Part shown: piece after piece, positions 10,702 to 22,057 of the stretch
Layout of the letters: the number at the start of each line of letters is the position of its first letter
How positions within the stretch are numbered: the first letter of the stretch is position 1
NCBI GenBank assembly: GCA_002077045.2
Contig: KZ111148.1
Location: forward strand, 678,822-742,821
Reading direction: 5' to 3'
Source of the DNA: Rachicladosporium sp. CCFEE 5018
Lineage: Eukaryota > Ascomycota > Dothideomycetes > Cladosporiales > Cladosporiaceae
Length of the DNA stretch: 64,000 bases
Program-made: the position numbers and the translations under genes
Notes under the pieces: model-generated
Told to the model about the DNA's origin: nothing
The model's input: the letters and a program-made list of their open reading frames with translations, nothing else
Database searches by the model: none

Positions 10702-12821
10702 TCACGCGCTTGTCTTCTGCCGCTTCGCTCCCTTACGATCTGTGGCCAGATCAAGCTTCTCTGCCGCCATTACGCCATCTGAAGACGTCCATTGAGCAGT
10801 CGGAGGCTCGTCGTCCCTGTAGCCGATGACAAGCCCGTTCACCTTGCCAACATGCGTGCTGTAGCCGCCATAAAGCGGTTCCGGCGGCTGCACGACATCA
10901 CCGGACATGCTCAGCTTTAGCGTAGCCGTATCTGCACCTGCTTCCTGCGGAAGCATGTTCGCATGGGATCTACTGGGTGTTCCATCCACATAGCTTTCAA
11001 TGGTAACTTTATGCTGTCCCTTGCCCAGCTCTTCCGCGGGTGCCTCACTGACGCCAGGCCTGAGCGTCCGCTCATGGGCTTTGGGCTTGACTGAGGTTAT
11101 CACATCCGTTTCCAAGGCGGGCATGAGAGGAGGCGCAACACGATGATGAGTGGCTTGTTCATAAGCGTACGCGAATTGCAGTAGCTGCGAGTCTTGGCCG
11201 TGCTTGCCAGCGAAGGTAAGGTTCACGGGCATCCTCTTGTGCTCCATCAATCCCATCGTCACCGAGACTGTCGGCACGCCCATATGTCTCAATGCGCGAT
11301 TGCCGTTCGAGTACTTCACGCCATTCTGCAATGCGTGCCTTGCGCTCTCATCGTTCGTGTCAAGGTCTGCACGGCCCACATCACCGTTGGCAAGGAAGAC
11401 TACGGCGTCGAAGTTGTTCTCGTCCATCCAGTCTTCTAGATCTCGCTTGCGCTGTGCTTCGAGTGCTGGCAGCGCTTCCGCGATTCCGTCGATGTCCCAG
11501 ATCTGCTTTCCATCGCGATTCCTGGCCAGCTCGACCAGACCAGGGTAGTCCATGAAGTTCTTCGTCTCCATGTACTGGTCCGGGATGTAACCCGCTGGTC
11601 GTGGGAACATCTGTGAGCCATCAACAGAAGCAAGACCAGGGTAGTTGGGATCGCCATTCTCGCGTAGAAAGTCATCCCAAAGGTAAGCTACCAGCTCACG
11701 TCGTTCTTTGCCATTCCAGTCTGGGGCGAAGCCCACAACGTTATTGGGCTGACCTGAAACCGAATCGTCTTCGTAGTTCGTAACCAATGGGAACCCAGGT
11801 CTCGATCACAATTGCTCCCAGAGCTTCCAGGTCAGCTTTCGCGCGTCGATAGAGAGCGATGACTTCGTCTGAGACGAATGTTGGTTTGGCCAGGGGATCG
11901 TGCTCGCCGATGTATATCTTAGGAACAGCTAGCCGTTTGCCCTTGAGCGAGTCATTGCCGTCTTCTAGGAGATCCAGATGCGAGACCGGCCTTGTCACCT
12001 TGGGCACCTGAACGTACGTCTGCTCGCGCCAGAAGTCACCTTCCGGCGTTGGTCTTTCGATGGTCAAGACGTCCAAGATGGTGAGCATGTCCTGCACAGT
12101 CCGTGTATGTGGTACCACAACGTCACACGTAGGATAAAGCGGCCAGATCCCGACCGGCGAGATCACCGTCCGCGAAGGGGTGTACGCTACCAGACCATTG
12201 TTACTTGCCGGTGACCGGCCTGAACTCACAGTCTCAGAGCCTAGCCCGAATGCAGCGAAGCTCGCAGCTGTAGATGTCCCTGACCCGTTTGAAGATCCCG
12301 AGGAGAAGGCAGCGGTCAGATAGTCGAGGTTGTAGGGACTTTCGGCCCTCCCGTACAGCCCTCGATGCATGCCACTTGCCATCATAGGTGGTGTGTTAGT
12401 GCGGCCGATACATACGGCGCCAGCTGCTCTTAGCTGCTGCGCGAGGAAGCAGTCCTCGTTAGCGACCAGATCTGCGAGAGCCGGCGAGCCAGTGGCGCAT
12501 GTCTTACCCGCATACTTCATGCTGTCTTTGAGGGTGTAGGGGACGCCATCGAGTGGACCTTTCAGATTTCCGGCAGCTCGTCTCAGATCTGATTCCAGGG
12601 CCTCAGTGAACGCTTTGGGATTGAGCTTGACGATCGAATTGAGGCGAAGTCCTTGAAAGTCGTATTTCTGAGCTCGTAGAACATACTTTGCTGTCAGCTC
12701 GACACTCGTGATAGTTCCATCGGCAAGAGCGGCTTGGAGGTCGGCGATGCTGGCTTCAACGATGCTCTGCGATGGTCAGCTGGTATAGGTTCGTCAACCA
12801 GTCGACGCTCACAGTGAACAT
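10702..12821 (-). pseudogene. Amidase-signature family hydrolase with an apparent +1 frameshift
   Basis: The main frame runs 12766..about 11795 and continues in another frame from about 11790 to 10702. A tiny first exon (12813..12821, three codons) is inferred from a phase-0 GTGAGC...GCAG intron. N-terminal helices lead to the catalytic Lys in GVPYTLKDSMKYAG. The Ser-rich signature SSGSSNGSGTSTAASFAAFG follows, then GSETVSSGRSPAS with the presumed nucleophile Ser; the family norm is GGS-I/V-R, so this copy is atypical. The reading must skip one base in TGGGTTCCCA (plus 11789..11797) to pass from VIET into the expected LVTNYEDDS. With that single base removed the length is exactly 691 codons. 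It also carries a long hydrophilic C-terminal tail ending in a basic RKGAKRQK. It is either a sequencing error or an inactivated gene. Amidases hydrolyse C-N amide bonds; the substrate is unknown. Confidence 0.8.
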
Positions 12822-13267
12822 TGTCGCTACGTGTATCGGCATGTGAGATGATAGAGCTGGTCGAGACGTGGGCGCACGAGATGTGTCAATGTGCTATGGT
12901 GGGTTCATCATTGTACAACGCCTATCAACAGTAACAAGACCAGGCACTTTCCTCTGCCAGGATCACTAACATAGTAACCGTTGACGGGTTCAGGGCTGCG
13001 GTGTCTAGGTAGCTTACAGCAGGGAGCTGCCACCTTGGAAGCCAAGCAGACTATCTCGTCCCGCGATCGGCAGGTCCGACAACGCTTCGGTACCTCTAGT
13101 GGAGATACGCCCTGTCGTTACCTATAACAGGCGACCGATCGTTTGAGGCGCGTGGAACTCACTGAGCGATTACAAGTCGAGGTTTTGGCACGAAGTACTT
13201 AATAACGGTGATTGTCCGTCTACACTGTCGATTGGCAACTTGCTTCGACCCCTACATAGTATTCACC
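12822..13267. other. Shared promoter region between divergent genes
   Basis: About 450 bp separates the amidase start from the class II aldolase start. No ORF here is convincing. Confidence 0.5.
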
Positions 13268-14233
13268 ATGGCACCTTCAGCAGTCCACTCGCCGCATGAG
13301 CAGCTCCGCGACGACCTAAAGGTCACGTCCAAACCCACCCATGCTCAGCCGACACCCAAGAAGTCTCCGCTCGAGCTGATCTCGCAAGGCACAGCCCTTC
13401 CGGGCATTCCATCGTTCCCAACGTTCGCCGCCCACCGCCAATGGATGCTCTCAAAGATGGCCCTCGCCTTCCGCGTCTTCGCGCGTAAAGGCTTCACCGA
13501 AGGCATGAGCGGTCACATTTCCGTCCGCGATCCCGAGAACCCTCACACCTTCTGGACGAATCCACTTTCGAAGCACTTCGCCTTGCTCAAAGCGAGTGAT
13601 ATGGTGCTTGTAAATTACGACGGAGAGGTCGTAGGAGGTAATCGTAGGCTGCCGGCGAATGCTGCTGGCTTTCAAATTCATAGTGCAGTGCACAAGGCAC
13701 GACCAGACGCCACGGCTGCGTGTCACACTCACAGCAAGTGCGGAAAGGCTTGGAGTGGATTCAACAGGAGACTGGAAATGCTGAATCAGGATGTCACTTA
13801 CTTCTATGGCGATGCCCAGGCAGTATATGGGGTGAGCAGACTCTTCCATGACCGATCTGGTCGCCATTAACAACCCACGCTGACTGCATTTCAGGAGTTC
13901 AACGGTGTCGTGTTCTCCGCCGAGGAAGGTGAGCGACTTGCTGCAGCTCTTGGACCAAACGGGAAGGGCCTCATCCTACGCAACCATGGCCTACTCACTG
14001 TCGGATCCACCGTCGATGAGGCATGTTACCTCTACACACTGATGGAGCGTTGCTGCGAAGTACAACTTCTCGCAGAAGCAGCTGCAGCAAACGGCTTGCA
14101 GAAGGTATACACGCCTGATGAAGCTGCAAAGTACACTTTCGATGCTGCGAGTGACCCGGAGGCGCTGTACTGGGAAGCGCAACCTGATATGGAGTACGAG
14201 GCTGAGATGTGCGATGGTAGACATGCTCTTTGA
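13268..14233 (+). CDS. Class II aldolase/adducin-domain protein
   Basis: Two exons, 13268..13831 and 13895..14233, are joined in phase 0 over a 63-nt GTGAGC...TTCAG intron and give 300 aa. The fold is clear: FARKGFTEGMSGHISVRDP near the N-terminus, the first metal-binding His pair in CHTHSKCGKAWSG, and the third His in RNHGLLTVG. The C-terminal helix is VDEACYLYTLMERCCEVQL. Members are zinc-dependent aldolases or epimerases acting on sugar phosphates, and adducin-like relatives exist; the fungal members mostly lack an assigned substrate. The ATG at 13268 has a good context (CACCATGG) and the upstream frame is not conserved-looking. It is divergent from the amidase. Confidence 0.9.
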
Positions 14234-14681
14234 AGTCGCGCACGCCTGAAGCAATACAGTCCTGATCTGATGTTGTAAGGATCTAGGTGTATATCTGGTC
14301 AATCAAGTCCACACTTCATACACAAGATCTGCGATGCAAGATAACAAGAATGATCAGTGTCCACGCGAGAAGATTTCAGTGCACAGTGAGGTGTAAAGTG
14401 TGCTTGATAGAGCAGACCAGAGAATAGCTGATGACTGAGGATCAAGCAATGTGTATTTCCATGCCCGTATTTATGTTCTATCCAGAGTCTGTCAAAGTCC
14501 TCCCGGGTCCGCTTCGTAACGATCGTAAGCAACAAAATCCTGATCGGCCTCCAAGTGAGCCACCAATGCACCGAGAAAGAAAGGAAGGCGCGAAGTACGC
14601 TCGCAACGCCGAAAGTGGGTATGATAGAAGTTCGCTATGCAAGAGGCGTCAGGCTGGCGCAAAGGCAATCGGCGGCGAGCA
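14234..14681. other. Convergent intergenic region
   Basis: It lies between the 3' ends of the aldolase and GH71 copy 1. The duplicated block starts inside it at 14533. No gene is seen. Confidence 0.5.
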
Positions 14682-16222
14682 CTAGTGGTCGCCGATGTGA
14701 CGCACGTGGCGGTGCGAGTGCCTGCGGTGCTTCTTCGACGAGGTCATCTTGTTGTTGACGCCAACGATACCCTGGTTGGTGCCATCGCCGACAAGGTTTA
14801 CGTTCGGGTTGAAGTTCTGCCATTGGCAGGAGCTGCTGATCGTCTGCGAGCCCTTGCCGGTGTAGATAGTCTGCCCATTGCGCACGATCGCGACCTCGGG
14901 TGTGACACCACTGCCGAGATCAGATGGAAAGGCAACCTGACCCATGGCGGGTCCGCTGCCGTCTGCTGTGAAGGTATGGTACTGGTTGCTGCCCACCGTC
15001 ATGGAGATCGTGGCGGAGTCTTTCACGAGCGCCCAAGCGAACATTGCATCAGCTGGCATGTTTGCGTTCTTGATGGCGGTCGAGGAGCCGTAGTAGCATG
15101 ATGCGTCTTTGGGGTGCACGCGGTACCAGTAGACCACCTGGTCCATGATGATCGGTGGTGGCGAGCCGCTCTTCCACCAAGAAATATAGTACTTGGCAAT
15201 GATGCGCCACGGTGCGTGGTTCTGGCCCCAGACGTAGTTGCCCATGTCGCCGAGAACGACGTAGTCCTTGGCTGAAGTGTCGTGCTGGTCGGGAAGATCG
15301 CGCAGGTAGTGCGACTCGCAGAAATCGTTCCAGGTGAGGATCTCGATGATGTCGGGCTGGACCTCCTTGTTCGTGAGCTGTGCAAAGCGGTCGGGAAAGA
15401 GAGTGTCGCTGAATGCAACCCAGGCGTCGAGAGGATTACCATTGTTGAGATCCTTGTACTGCCACGGCGATACCGCTACGATCATGTCAGTCACAAACTT
15501 CATTGCAGGACAACAACTCACATACACATAATGTAGGGTCCCTTCTTGCCAGCATTCTTCAGCGCGCTTTGGAAAGCCTGATCGGGCGTGGCGGTGATGT
15601 TCTCCTGCACGTTCAGCGGCCATGCCTGCCAGTTGAGGTAGCCGTCAATGGAAGGGAAGTCGGAGAGCAACTTCGAAGCCTGACCAGACGGATCATCGTA
15701 GCCAGCCATTGAGTACTTGGTCAATGCGGGTGAGAGCGAGATGTACTGGTTCGAGTAGGACATCTCTGCCTTAAGCTGGTTGAAGAAGTCGTTGCCATAC
15801 TGCGAGACGAAGTCGCCGCCGTAGGTGGTGACGAGAATGTCGCCATTCCACCGGTACGTTGCAGGGTTGCTTGCGTACTTCGAGAGGATCTGGGCCATGT
15901 ACTGCGGCGTCCAGTAGGTGTTGCACTCGGAGTATGACATATCGAAAGAGTGCGCGAGCTTGAAGCCCATCTGCTCGGCAGCAGTGAAGGCATCGCCAAT
16001 GCGGTCGGCAGTCCAGCCCTGGTCGCCTTGGCAGTAAGGTGGGATCCAGTTGAGGGCAAAGCCGTCGATACCGATCTGTTGCGCATCGCTCATATCCTTC
16101 TTCCATTGGTCGACGTCGTAGGCATATGAGTTCATAACCATGAAGTGGGCGAAGACATCAGCGGCCGAGGCGATGCGGAGAGCGAGTGCCGAGAGGGCGA
16201 GGGTGGTGCTAAGGGAGAACAT
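14682..16222 (-). CDS. GH71 glucan endo-1,3-alpha-glucosidase (mutanase), copy 1
   Basis: Exons 15526..16222 and 14682..15475 (50-nt intron, GTATGT...CGTAG, phase 1) give 496 aa. A signal peptide is evident (hydrophobic MFSLSTTLALSALALRIASA before ADVFAHFMVMNSY). GH71 landmarks are ADVFAHFM, GIDGFALNW, AHSFDMSY, the Asp/Glu-rich WNGDILVTTYGGDF, and IEILTWNDFCESHYL. The enzyme is secreted and cleaves alpha-1,3-glucan of fungal cell walls, in wall remodelling or mycoparasitism. After the catalytic domain lies a beta-rich domain, and the chain ends in a basic His/Arg-rich tail (KKHRRHSHRHVRH) instead of a carbohydrate-binding module. ALG7 lies upstream on the same strand. It is nearly identical to the gene at 17813..19353 and may be the same locus assembled twice. 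Confidence 0.93.
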
Positions 16223-17045
16223 GGTCGACGTTTCCGTAGAGTTTCGCAATCGAGTTGCTAGTCGTGTGGATGTTGTTGACTGCCAAGCGATATGCGATTG
16301 ATGTTGCTGAAAGGAGTGGACGTGCTCACAGAGCACGAGGTAACAAATGAGTGACTGGGACGCGACCTGGCGTTGAGTGAGATGGAGGTGGACTGTACGA
16401 GAGGAGACACGTGCGGTGCAATAGAAGAGGCGGAAGTGAGGGCCGTTTACTTGCACATGTAGGACCCACGCCCAGTGGAGTCGGTGGCGCTCAGCACGTT
16501 GGCCTCGCCCACTCCTGATCCTGAGGTAATCTCACGCACCACCACCGCGAGAGATACAGATTACACGGACTGCTTGCCGTCGGAAAAGGGCAAGGGACAA
16601 GCGCCTACAATCCGAGTCGGAGTCCGGGTAGGGAGCCGTTTCATCTTGATGCGGCCAGGATCTCATCTAAACTTGACGTGGCGTCTGTTTGAGAGCGTGC
16701 TTATCTATCGGCACCGACTTGCGGCATTTTTCTTTAGATATGACGAGAGATCATCAATTGCGTGGCTTTTCCAATGTCTATTCACGACCTCGAAGACAGA
16801 GAAGTATGCTGATGGACGCGCAAAAGGTGCAACTATTGCTCGCGCTGTGAAGTCGAGTTTCACGAGCTGCCCTGCTGCAGGTACGCGCGCACGGCACCAA
16901 TAAGTGGAGGGCCGAGGGTGGAGTCTAGACTTCACAGGTTCCACAGCAGATCGGCAAACATTATAATTACCACGTTGGTGTCGACATGGGCTAGAAGGGA
17001 TGGACACGTTGGTGTCCGATATACACAAAATATGTACTCGCAAAC
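16223..17045. other. Upstream region of GH71 copy 1
   Basis: This 0.8-kb stretch lies between the GH71 start and the ALG7 stop. It contains only unsupported ORFs and is repeated at 19354..20176. Confidence 0.5.
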
Positions 17046-17563
17046 TCAGAATCGATTGTCCTGGGTGAACAACAGCAGCGCTAGGCTGTGCCTCATCCAA
17101 AGCCCCAGCAGCCCGCACAACGTCTGCATGACCAAAATCTCCGTCGCCAGCCTGTCTTCCCGAAGTGGACCTCTGCACACAAGCCAGAGGTTCAAGATCG
17201 TGAAATTGCTGCACTGTGTCACCCTCCCCTTCTCATTGGTCTCCACTCTCAGCATCCGTAATTCATGCAGCACTTTCAGTACCTCGCCGACGACTGGTCG
17301 CAATGGCTTCTCTTCGCTGAATGTCGCGACAGAAGGCTCCAGCAACCCGGTCCTGGCGTTGAAACGTGGCAGCCTGTGGCGTGGACAGGGGACCACCTTG
17401 AACAATTGTGGCGCGGAGTACAGGAAGTTGAAGATCTGCGGGATGAACAGCAGCATAAGTGTCTTGCTAAAGTGGCCGAGGATGCCCACGACTGCGAATA
17501 CCATGCCCGCGAAATAACAGTAGGTGTCGCCGACGAAGACTTTTGCCGGAAACCAGTTGTGTG
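17046..17563 (-). CDS. ALG7 3' fragment cut by the assembly gap
   Basis: This is the last 518 nt of the ALG7 coding region, identical as far as I can see to 20177..20694, starting at the gap edge and ending at the normal stop. It holds KVFVGDTYCYFAGMVF-type sequence onward to the C-terminus HSLALLLFTQDNRF. It has no 5' end because the sequence stops at the Ns. It is best read as the edge of a contig that overlaps the next one, not as a pseudogene. Confidence 0.9.
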
Positions 17564-17663
17564 NNNNNNNNNNNNNNNNNNNNNNNNNNNNNNNNNNNNN
17601 NNNNNNNNNNNNNNNNNNNNNNNNNNNNNNNNNNNNNNNNNNNNNNNNNNNNNNNNNNNNNNN
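17564..17663. other. Assembly gap (100 Ns)
   Basis: Exactly 100 Ns, a conventional gap of unknown size. The same length is used at 40942 and 56279. Confidence 0.99.
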
Positions 17664-17812
17664 CAAAATCCTGATCGGCCTCCAAGTGAGCCACCAATGC
17701 ACCGAGAAAGAAAGGAAGGCGCGAAGTACGCTCGCAACGCCGAAAGTGGGTATGATAGAAGTTCGCTATGCAAGAGGCGTCAGGCTGGCGCAAAGGCAAT
17801 CGGCGGCGAGCA

Positions 17813-19353
17813 CTAGTGGTCGCCGATGTGACGCACGTGGCGGTGCGAGTGCCTGCGGTGCTTCTTCGACGAGGTCATCTTGTTGTTGACGCCAACGATA
17901 CCCTGGTTGGTGCCATCGCCGACAAGGTTTACGTTCGGGTTGAAGTTCTGCCATTGGCAGGAGCTGCTGATCGTCTGCGAGCCCTTGCCGGTGTAGATAG
18001 TCTGCCCATTGCGCACGATCGCGACCTCGGGTGTGACACCACTGCCGAGATCAGATGGAAAGGCAACCTGACCCATGGCGGGTCCGCTGCCGTCTGCTGT
18101 AAAGGTATGGTACTGGTTGCTGCCCACCGTCATGGAGATCGTGGCGGAGTCTTTCACGAGCGCCCAAGCGAACATTGCATCAGCTGGCATGTTTGCATTC
18201 TTGATGGTGGTCGAGGAGCCGTAGTAGCATGATGCGTCTTTGGGGTGCACGCGGTACCAGTAGACCACCTGGTCCATGATGATCGGTGGTGGCGAGCCGC
18301 TCTTCCACCATGAAATATAGTACTTGGCAATGATGCGCCACGGTGCGTGGTTCTGGCCCCAGACGTAGTTGCCCATGTCGCCTAGAACGACGTAGTCCTT
18401 GGCTGAAGTGTCGTGCTGGTCGGGAAGATCGCGCAGGTAGTGCGACTCGCAGAAATCGTTCCAGGTGAGGATCTCGATGATGTCGGGCTGGACCTCCTTG
18501 TTCGTGAGCTGTGCAAAGCGGTCGGGAAAGAGAGTGTCGCTGAATGCAACCCAGGCGTCGAGAGGATTACCATTGTTGAGATCCTTGTACTGCCACGGCG
18601 ATACCGCTACGATCATGTCAGTCACAAACTTCATTGCAGGACAACAACTCACATACACATAATGTAGGGTCCCTTCTTGCCAGCATTCTTCAGCGCGCTT
18701 TGGAAAGCCTGATCGGGCGTGGCGGTGATGTTCTCCTGCACGTTCAGCGGCCATGCCTGCCAGTTGAGGTAGCCGTCAATGGAAGGGAAGTCGGAGAGCA
18801 ACTTCGAAGCCTGACCAGACGGATCATCGTAGCCAGCCATTGAGTACTTGGTCAATGCGGGTGAGAGCGAGATGTACTGGTTCGAGTAGGACATCTCTGC
18901 CTTAAGCTGGTTGAAGAAGTCGTTGCCATACTGCGAGACGAAGTCGCCGCCGTAGGTGGTGACGAGAATGTCGCCATTCCACCGGTACGTTGCAGGGTTG
19001 CTTGCGTACTTCGAGAGGATCTGGGCCATGTACTGCGGCGTCCAGTAGGTGTTGCACTCGGAGTATGACATATCGAAAGAGTGCGCGAGCTTGAAGCCCA
19101 TCTGCTCGGCAGCAGTGAAGGCATCGCCAATGCGGTCGGCAGTCCAGCCCTGGTCGCCTTGGCAGTAAGGTGGGATCCAGTTGAGGGCAAAGCCGTCGAT
19201 ACCGATCTGTTGCGCATCGCTCATATCCTTCTTCCATTGGTCGACGTCGTAGGCATATGAGTTCATAACCATGAAGTGGGCGAAGACATCAGCGGCCGAG
19301 GCGATGCGGAGAGCGAGTGCCGAGAGGGCGAGGGTGGTGCTAAGGGAGAACAT
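17813..19353 (-). CDS. GH71 glucan endo-1,3-alpha-glucosidase (mutanase), copy 2
   Basis: Exons 18657..19353 and 17813..18606, same structure and length (496 aa) as the copy at 14682. The only protein difference I see is Ala to Thr in the segment SSxxKNANMPAD (codon covering 18208). The signal peptide, catalytic motifs and His/Arg-rich tail are unchanged. It lies 0.8 kb downstream of the complete ALG7 gene on the same strand. If the left copy is an assembly duplicate, this one has the better context, because the sequence is continuous through ALG7 to the right. Confidence 0.93.
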
Positions 19354-20176
19354 GGTCGACGTTTCCGTAGAGTTTCGCAATCGAGTTGCTAGTCGTGTGG
19401 ATGTTGTTGACTGCCAAGCGATATGCGATTGATGTTGCTGAAAGGAGTGGACGTGCTCACAGAGCACGAGGTAACAAATGAGTGACTGGGACGCGACCTG
19501 GCGTTGAGTGAGATGGAGGTGGACTGTACGAGAGGAGACACGTGCGGTGCAATAGAAGAGGCGGAAGTGAGGGCCGTTTACTTGCACATGTAGGACCCAC
19601 GCCCAGTGGAGTCGGTGGCGCTCAGCACGTTGGCCTCGCCCACTCCTGATCCTGAGGTAATCTCACGCACCACCACCGCGAGAGATACAGATTACACGGA
19701 CTGCTTGCCGTCGGAAAAGGGCAAGGGACAAGCGCCTACAATCCGAGTCGGAGTCCGGGTAGGGAGCCGTTTCATCTTGATGCGGCCAGGATCTCATCTA
19801 AACTTGACGTGGCGTCTGTTTGAGAGCGTGCTTATCTATCGGCACCGACTTGCGGCATTTTTCTTTAGATATGACGAGAGATCATCAATTGCGTGGCTTT
19901 TCCAATGTCTATTCACGACCTCGAAGACAGAGAAGTATGCTGATGGACGCGCAAAAGGTGCAACTATTGCTCGCGCTGTGAAGTCGAGTTTCACGAGCTG
20001 CCCTGCTGCAGGTACGCGCGCACGGCACCAATAAGTGGAGGGCCGAGGGTGGAGTCTAGACTTCACAGGTTCCACAGCAGATCGGCAAACATTATAATTA
20101 CCACGTTGGTGTCGACATGGGCTAGAAGGGATGGACACGTTGGTGTCCGATATACACAAAATATGTACTCGCAAAC
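19354..20176. other. Upstream region of GH71 copy 2
   Basis: Same content as 16223..17045. No supported gene. Confidence 0.5.
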
Positions 20177-21666
20177 TCAGAATCGATTGTCCTGGGTGAA
20201 CAACAGCAGCGCTAGGCTGTGCCTCATCCAAAGCCCCAGCAGCCCGCACAACGTCTGCATGACCAAAATCTCCGTCGCCAGCCTGTCTTCCCGAAGTGGA
20301 CCTCTGCACACAAGCCAGAGGTTCAAGATCGTGAAATTGCTGCACTGTGTCACCCTCCCCTTCTCATTGGTCTCCACTCTCAGCATCCGTAATTCATGCA
20401 GCACTTTCAGTACCTCGCCGACGACTGGTCGCAATGGCTTCTCTTCGCTGAATGTCGCGACAGAAGGCTCCAGCAACCCGGTCCTGGCGTTGAAACGTGG
20501 CAGCCTGTGGCGTGGACAGGGGACCACCTTGAACAATTGTGGCGCGGAGTACAGGAAGTTGAAGATCTGCGGGATGAACAGCAGCATAAGTGTCTTGCTA
20601 AAGTGGCCGAGGATGCCCACGACTGCGAATACCATGCCCGCGAAATAACAGTAGGTGTCGCCGACGAAGACTTTTGCCGGAAACCAGTTGTGTGACAGCA
20701 GTGCCAGTGACACCCCTACGAAGGGAAGTAGCAAGTAGATGCTGAAGAGATGTGAGTCGGTCGCTGGGTGGGGTTGATGCATCCACGGCGAGACGTAAAG
20801 GAAGTCGTTCAACAGCAGCAGCAACGCTATCACCAGCGACTGACCGACTTCGATTCCGTTCACGCCGGCGAGTATGTTGATGCAATTCGGGCAAAAGATG
20901 GCGATTGCTGCCATGTACAGGTAGTAGAAGCCTCCCAGGTCAATCAGCTCGCCAAGGTAGGGACGCAATGGTAGTGGGACCACCACGTGTGTGACACCGA
21001 AGTCCACGAAATACAGGCCCAGCATTGGAAGCGCGGCGAAGGCTGGGATGAAAAACTTATGCCTCCAACGCATATCGAAGGAGTCGTCCAAGATGCCCAG
21101 GATCGTTGTTGTCGCCAAAGTTCCATAGGCGAACCCGTATGATGCGAGCTGAATCATTCAGTCAGTTCCGAAGTTATAACTCTCGCGTCGTCGGATTCTG
21201 ACCTTTTCTAACGGGAAGCGATGAAGGAAACGTCCTGTATCGTCCATCCCAGCTTCCAGTACCCTGTCCTTGTTGCCACCTCCCGACGTTGCTTCGACGA
21301 TATCACGCTTGAAGGCGAATGGCAAGAAGTTGACCACAGCCAGTAGATACACTAGCGCCGAGATCAACCCCATGGCCTCTGGTCTGCGGCGAAGAGTCAG
21401 ATGGTGCGATCGCGGTGCGCGTACAAATTGACCTACAACTCAACGGGACTCTTCTTCGATAAGTCCTTGCCTTTGTACCCACGCTTGATGAAGACATCTC
21501 CAGTCCATCTGATTACCGCATATGTGAATGAAAATGCAGCACCAGATATGGCCAACGAGGCGAACAGGGGTTCGCCATCGCTTTTCCAAGCGTTGACCAG
21601 GATAGCGATACAGGCGATCGATAGGACACTCAAAGAGTAGACCTCAGTGCTACTCAAGTCTTGCAT
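20177..21666 (-). CDS. ALG7: UDP-GlcNAc:dolichyl-phosphate GlcNAc-1-phosphotransferase (ALG7/GPT)
   Basis: It makes GlcNAc-PP-dolichol from UDP-GlcNAc and dolichyl phosphate, the first step of N-glycan assembly on the ER membrane, and is the target of tunicamycin. Exons 21437..21666, 21203..21383 and 20177..21148 (introns of 53 and 54 nt) give 460 aa. Motifs in order: KRGYKGKDLSKKSPVELPEAMG (built across intron 1), the Asp pair in GILDDSFDMRWRHKFF, NILAGVNGIEVGQS, and the active-site loop KVFVGDTYCYFAG followed by GILGHFSKT. About ten hydrophobic segments are visible. The C-terminal cytosolic PCPRHRLPRFN and NFTILNLWLV are typical. I chose the ATG at 21666 (MQDLSSTEV); longer frame upstream lacks an ATG of better quality. 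It is divergent from SEH1. Confidence 0.95.
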
Positions 21667-22057
21667 ACTGTCAGTGTCGTAGCTCCAACATGTTTGCTGT
21701 ATTAGAGATGGAGCGATGTGCAGACCCGGTCTTGACAAGTTGCAGTGGCGGGGAGTCGGCGGAAGAGCTCCGACGCTTCAGTTGTCACACTGTCGTGCTC
21801 TCTTCAATCACTACCAATTGCACATTTCTGAGCGCACAAGCTATTCGCACAGGTATGAGAAACTCTTCCGGTAGTGCGAGTACTGTCTGCAATGGCCCAG
21901 AGAGGGGCTTGATGGTTGGGTGGCACCTGCTATCAAAGTGATACAACCACGACCTTCTTGACATTGGTCGCACAGCATCGCGGACTGTTTCTCAGCCAGC
22001 CACTCGACTTCACGCTTGTCGAGCTACCGCGGCCACTTGGTCCAGACATCAGAGAGT
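21667..22057. other. Shared promoter region ALG7/SEH1
   Basis: About 390 bp between divergent starts, with no ORF worth calling. Confidence 0.5.

Larger units (their letters stand above)
14533..17563. repeat. Left copy of a 3,031-bp near-identical duplication
   Basis: Every base position maps to 17664..20694 at a constant offset of +3131 with no indel. It holds GH71 copy 1 and the 3' end of ALG7. Its right end is the first base before a 100-N gap, and its partner begins at the first base after that gap. I noticed only five substitutions. Confidence 0.95.
17664..20694. repeat. Right copy of the 3,031-bp duplication
   Basis: Partner of 14533..17563. Beyond 20694 the sequence continues into the rest of ALG7, while the left copy stops at the gap. 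Confidence 0.95.

Noticed and set aside
20049..20648. 199-codon plus-strand ORF (and its twin at 16918..17517)
   Set aside because: It lies wholly antisense to ALG7, whose motifs are unmistakable.
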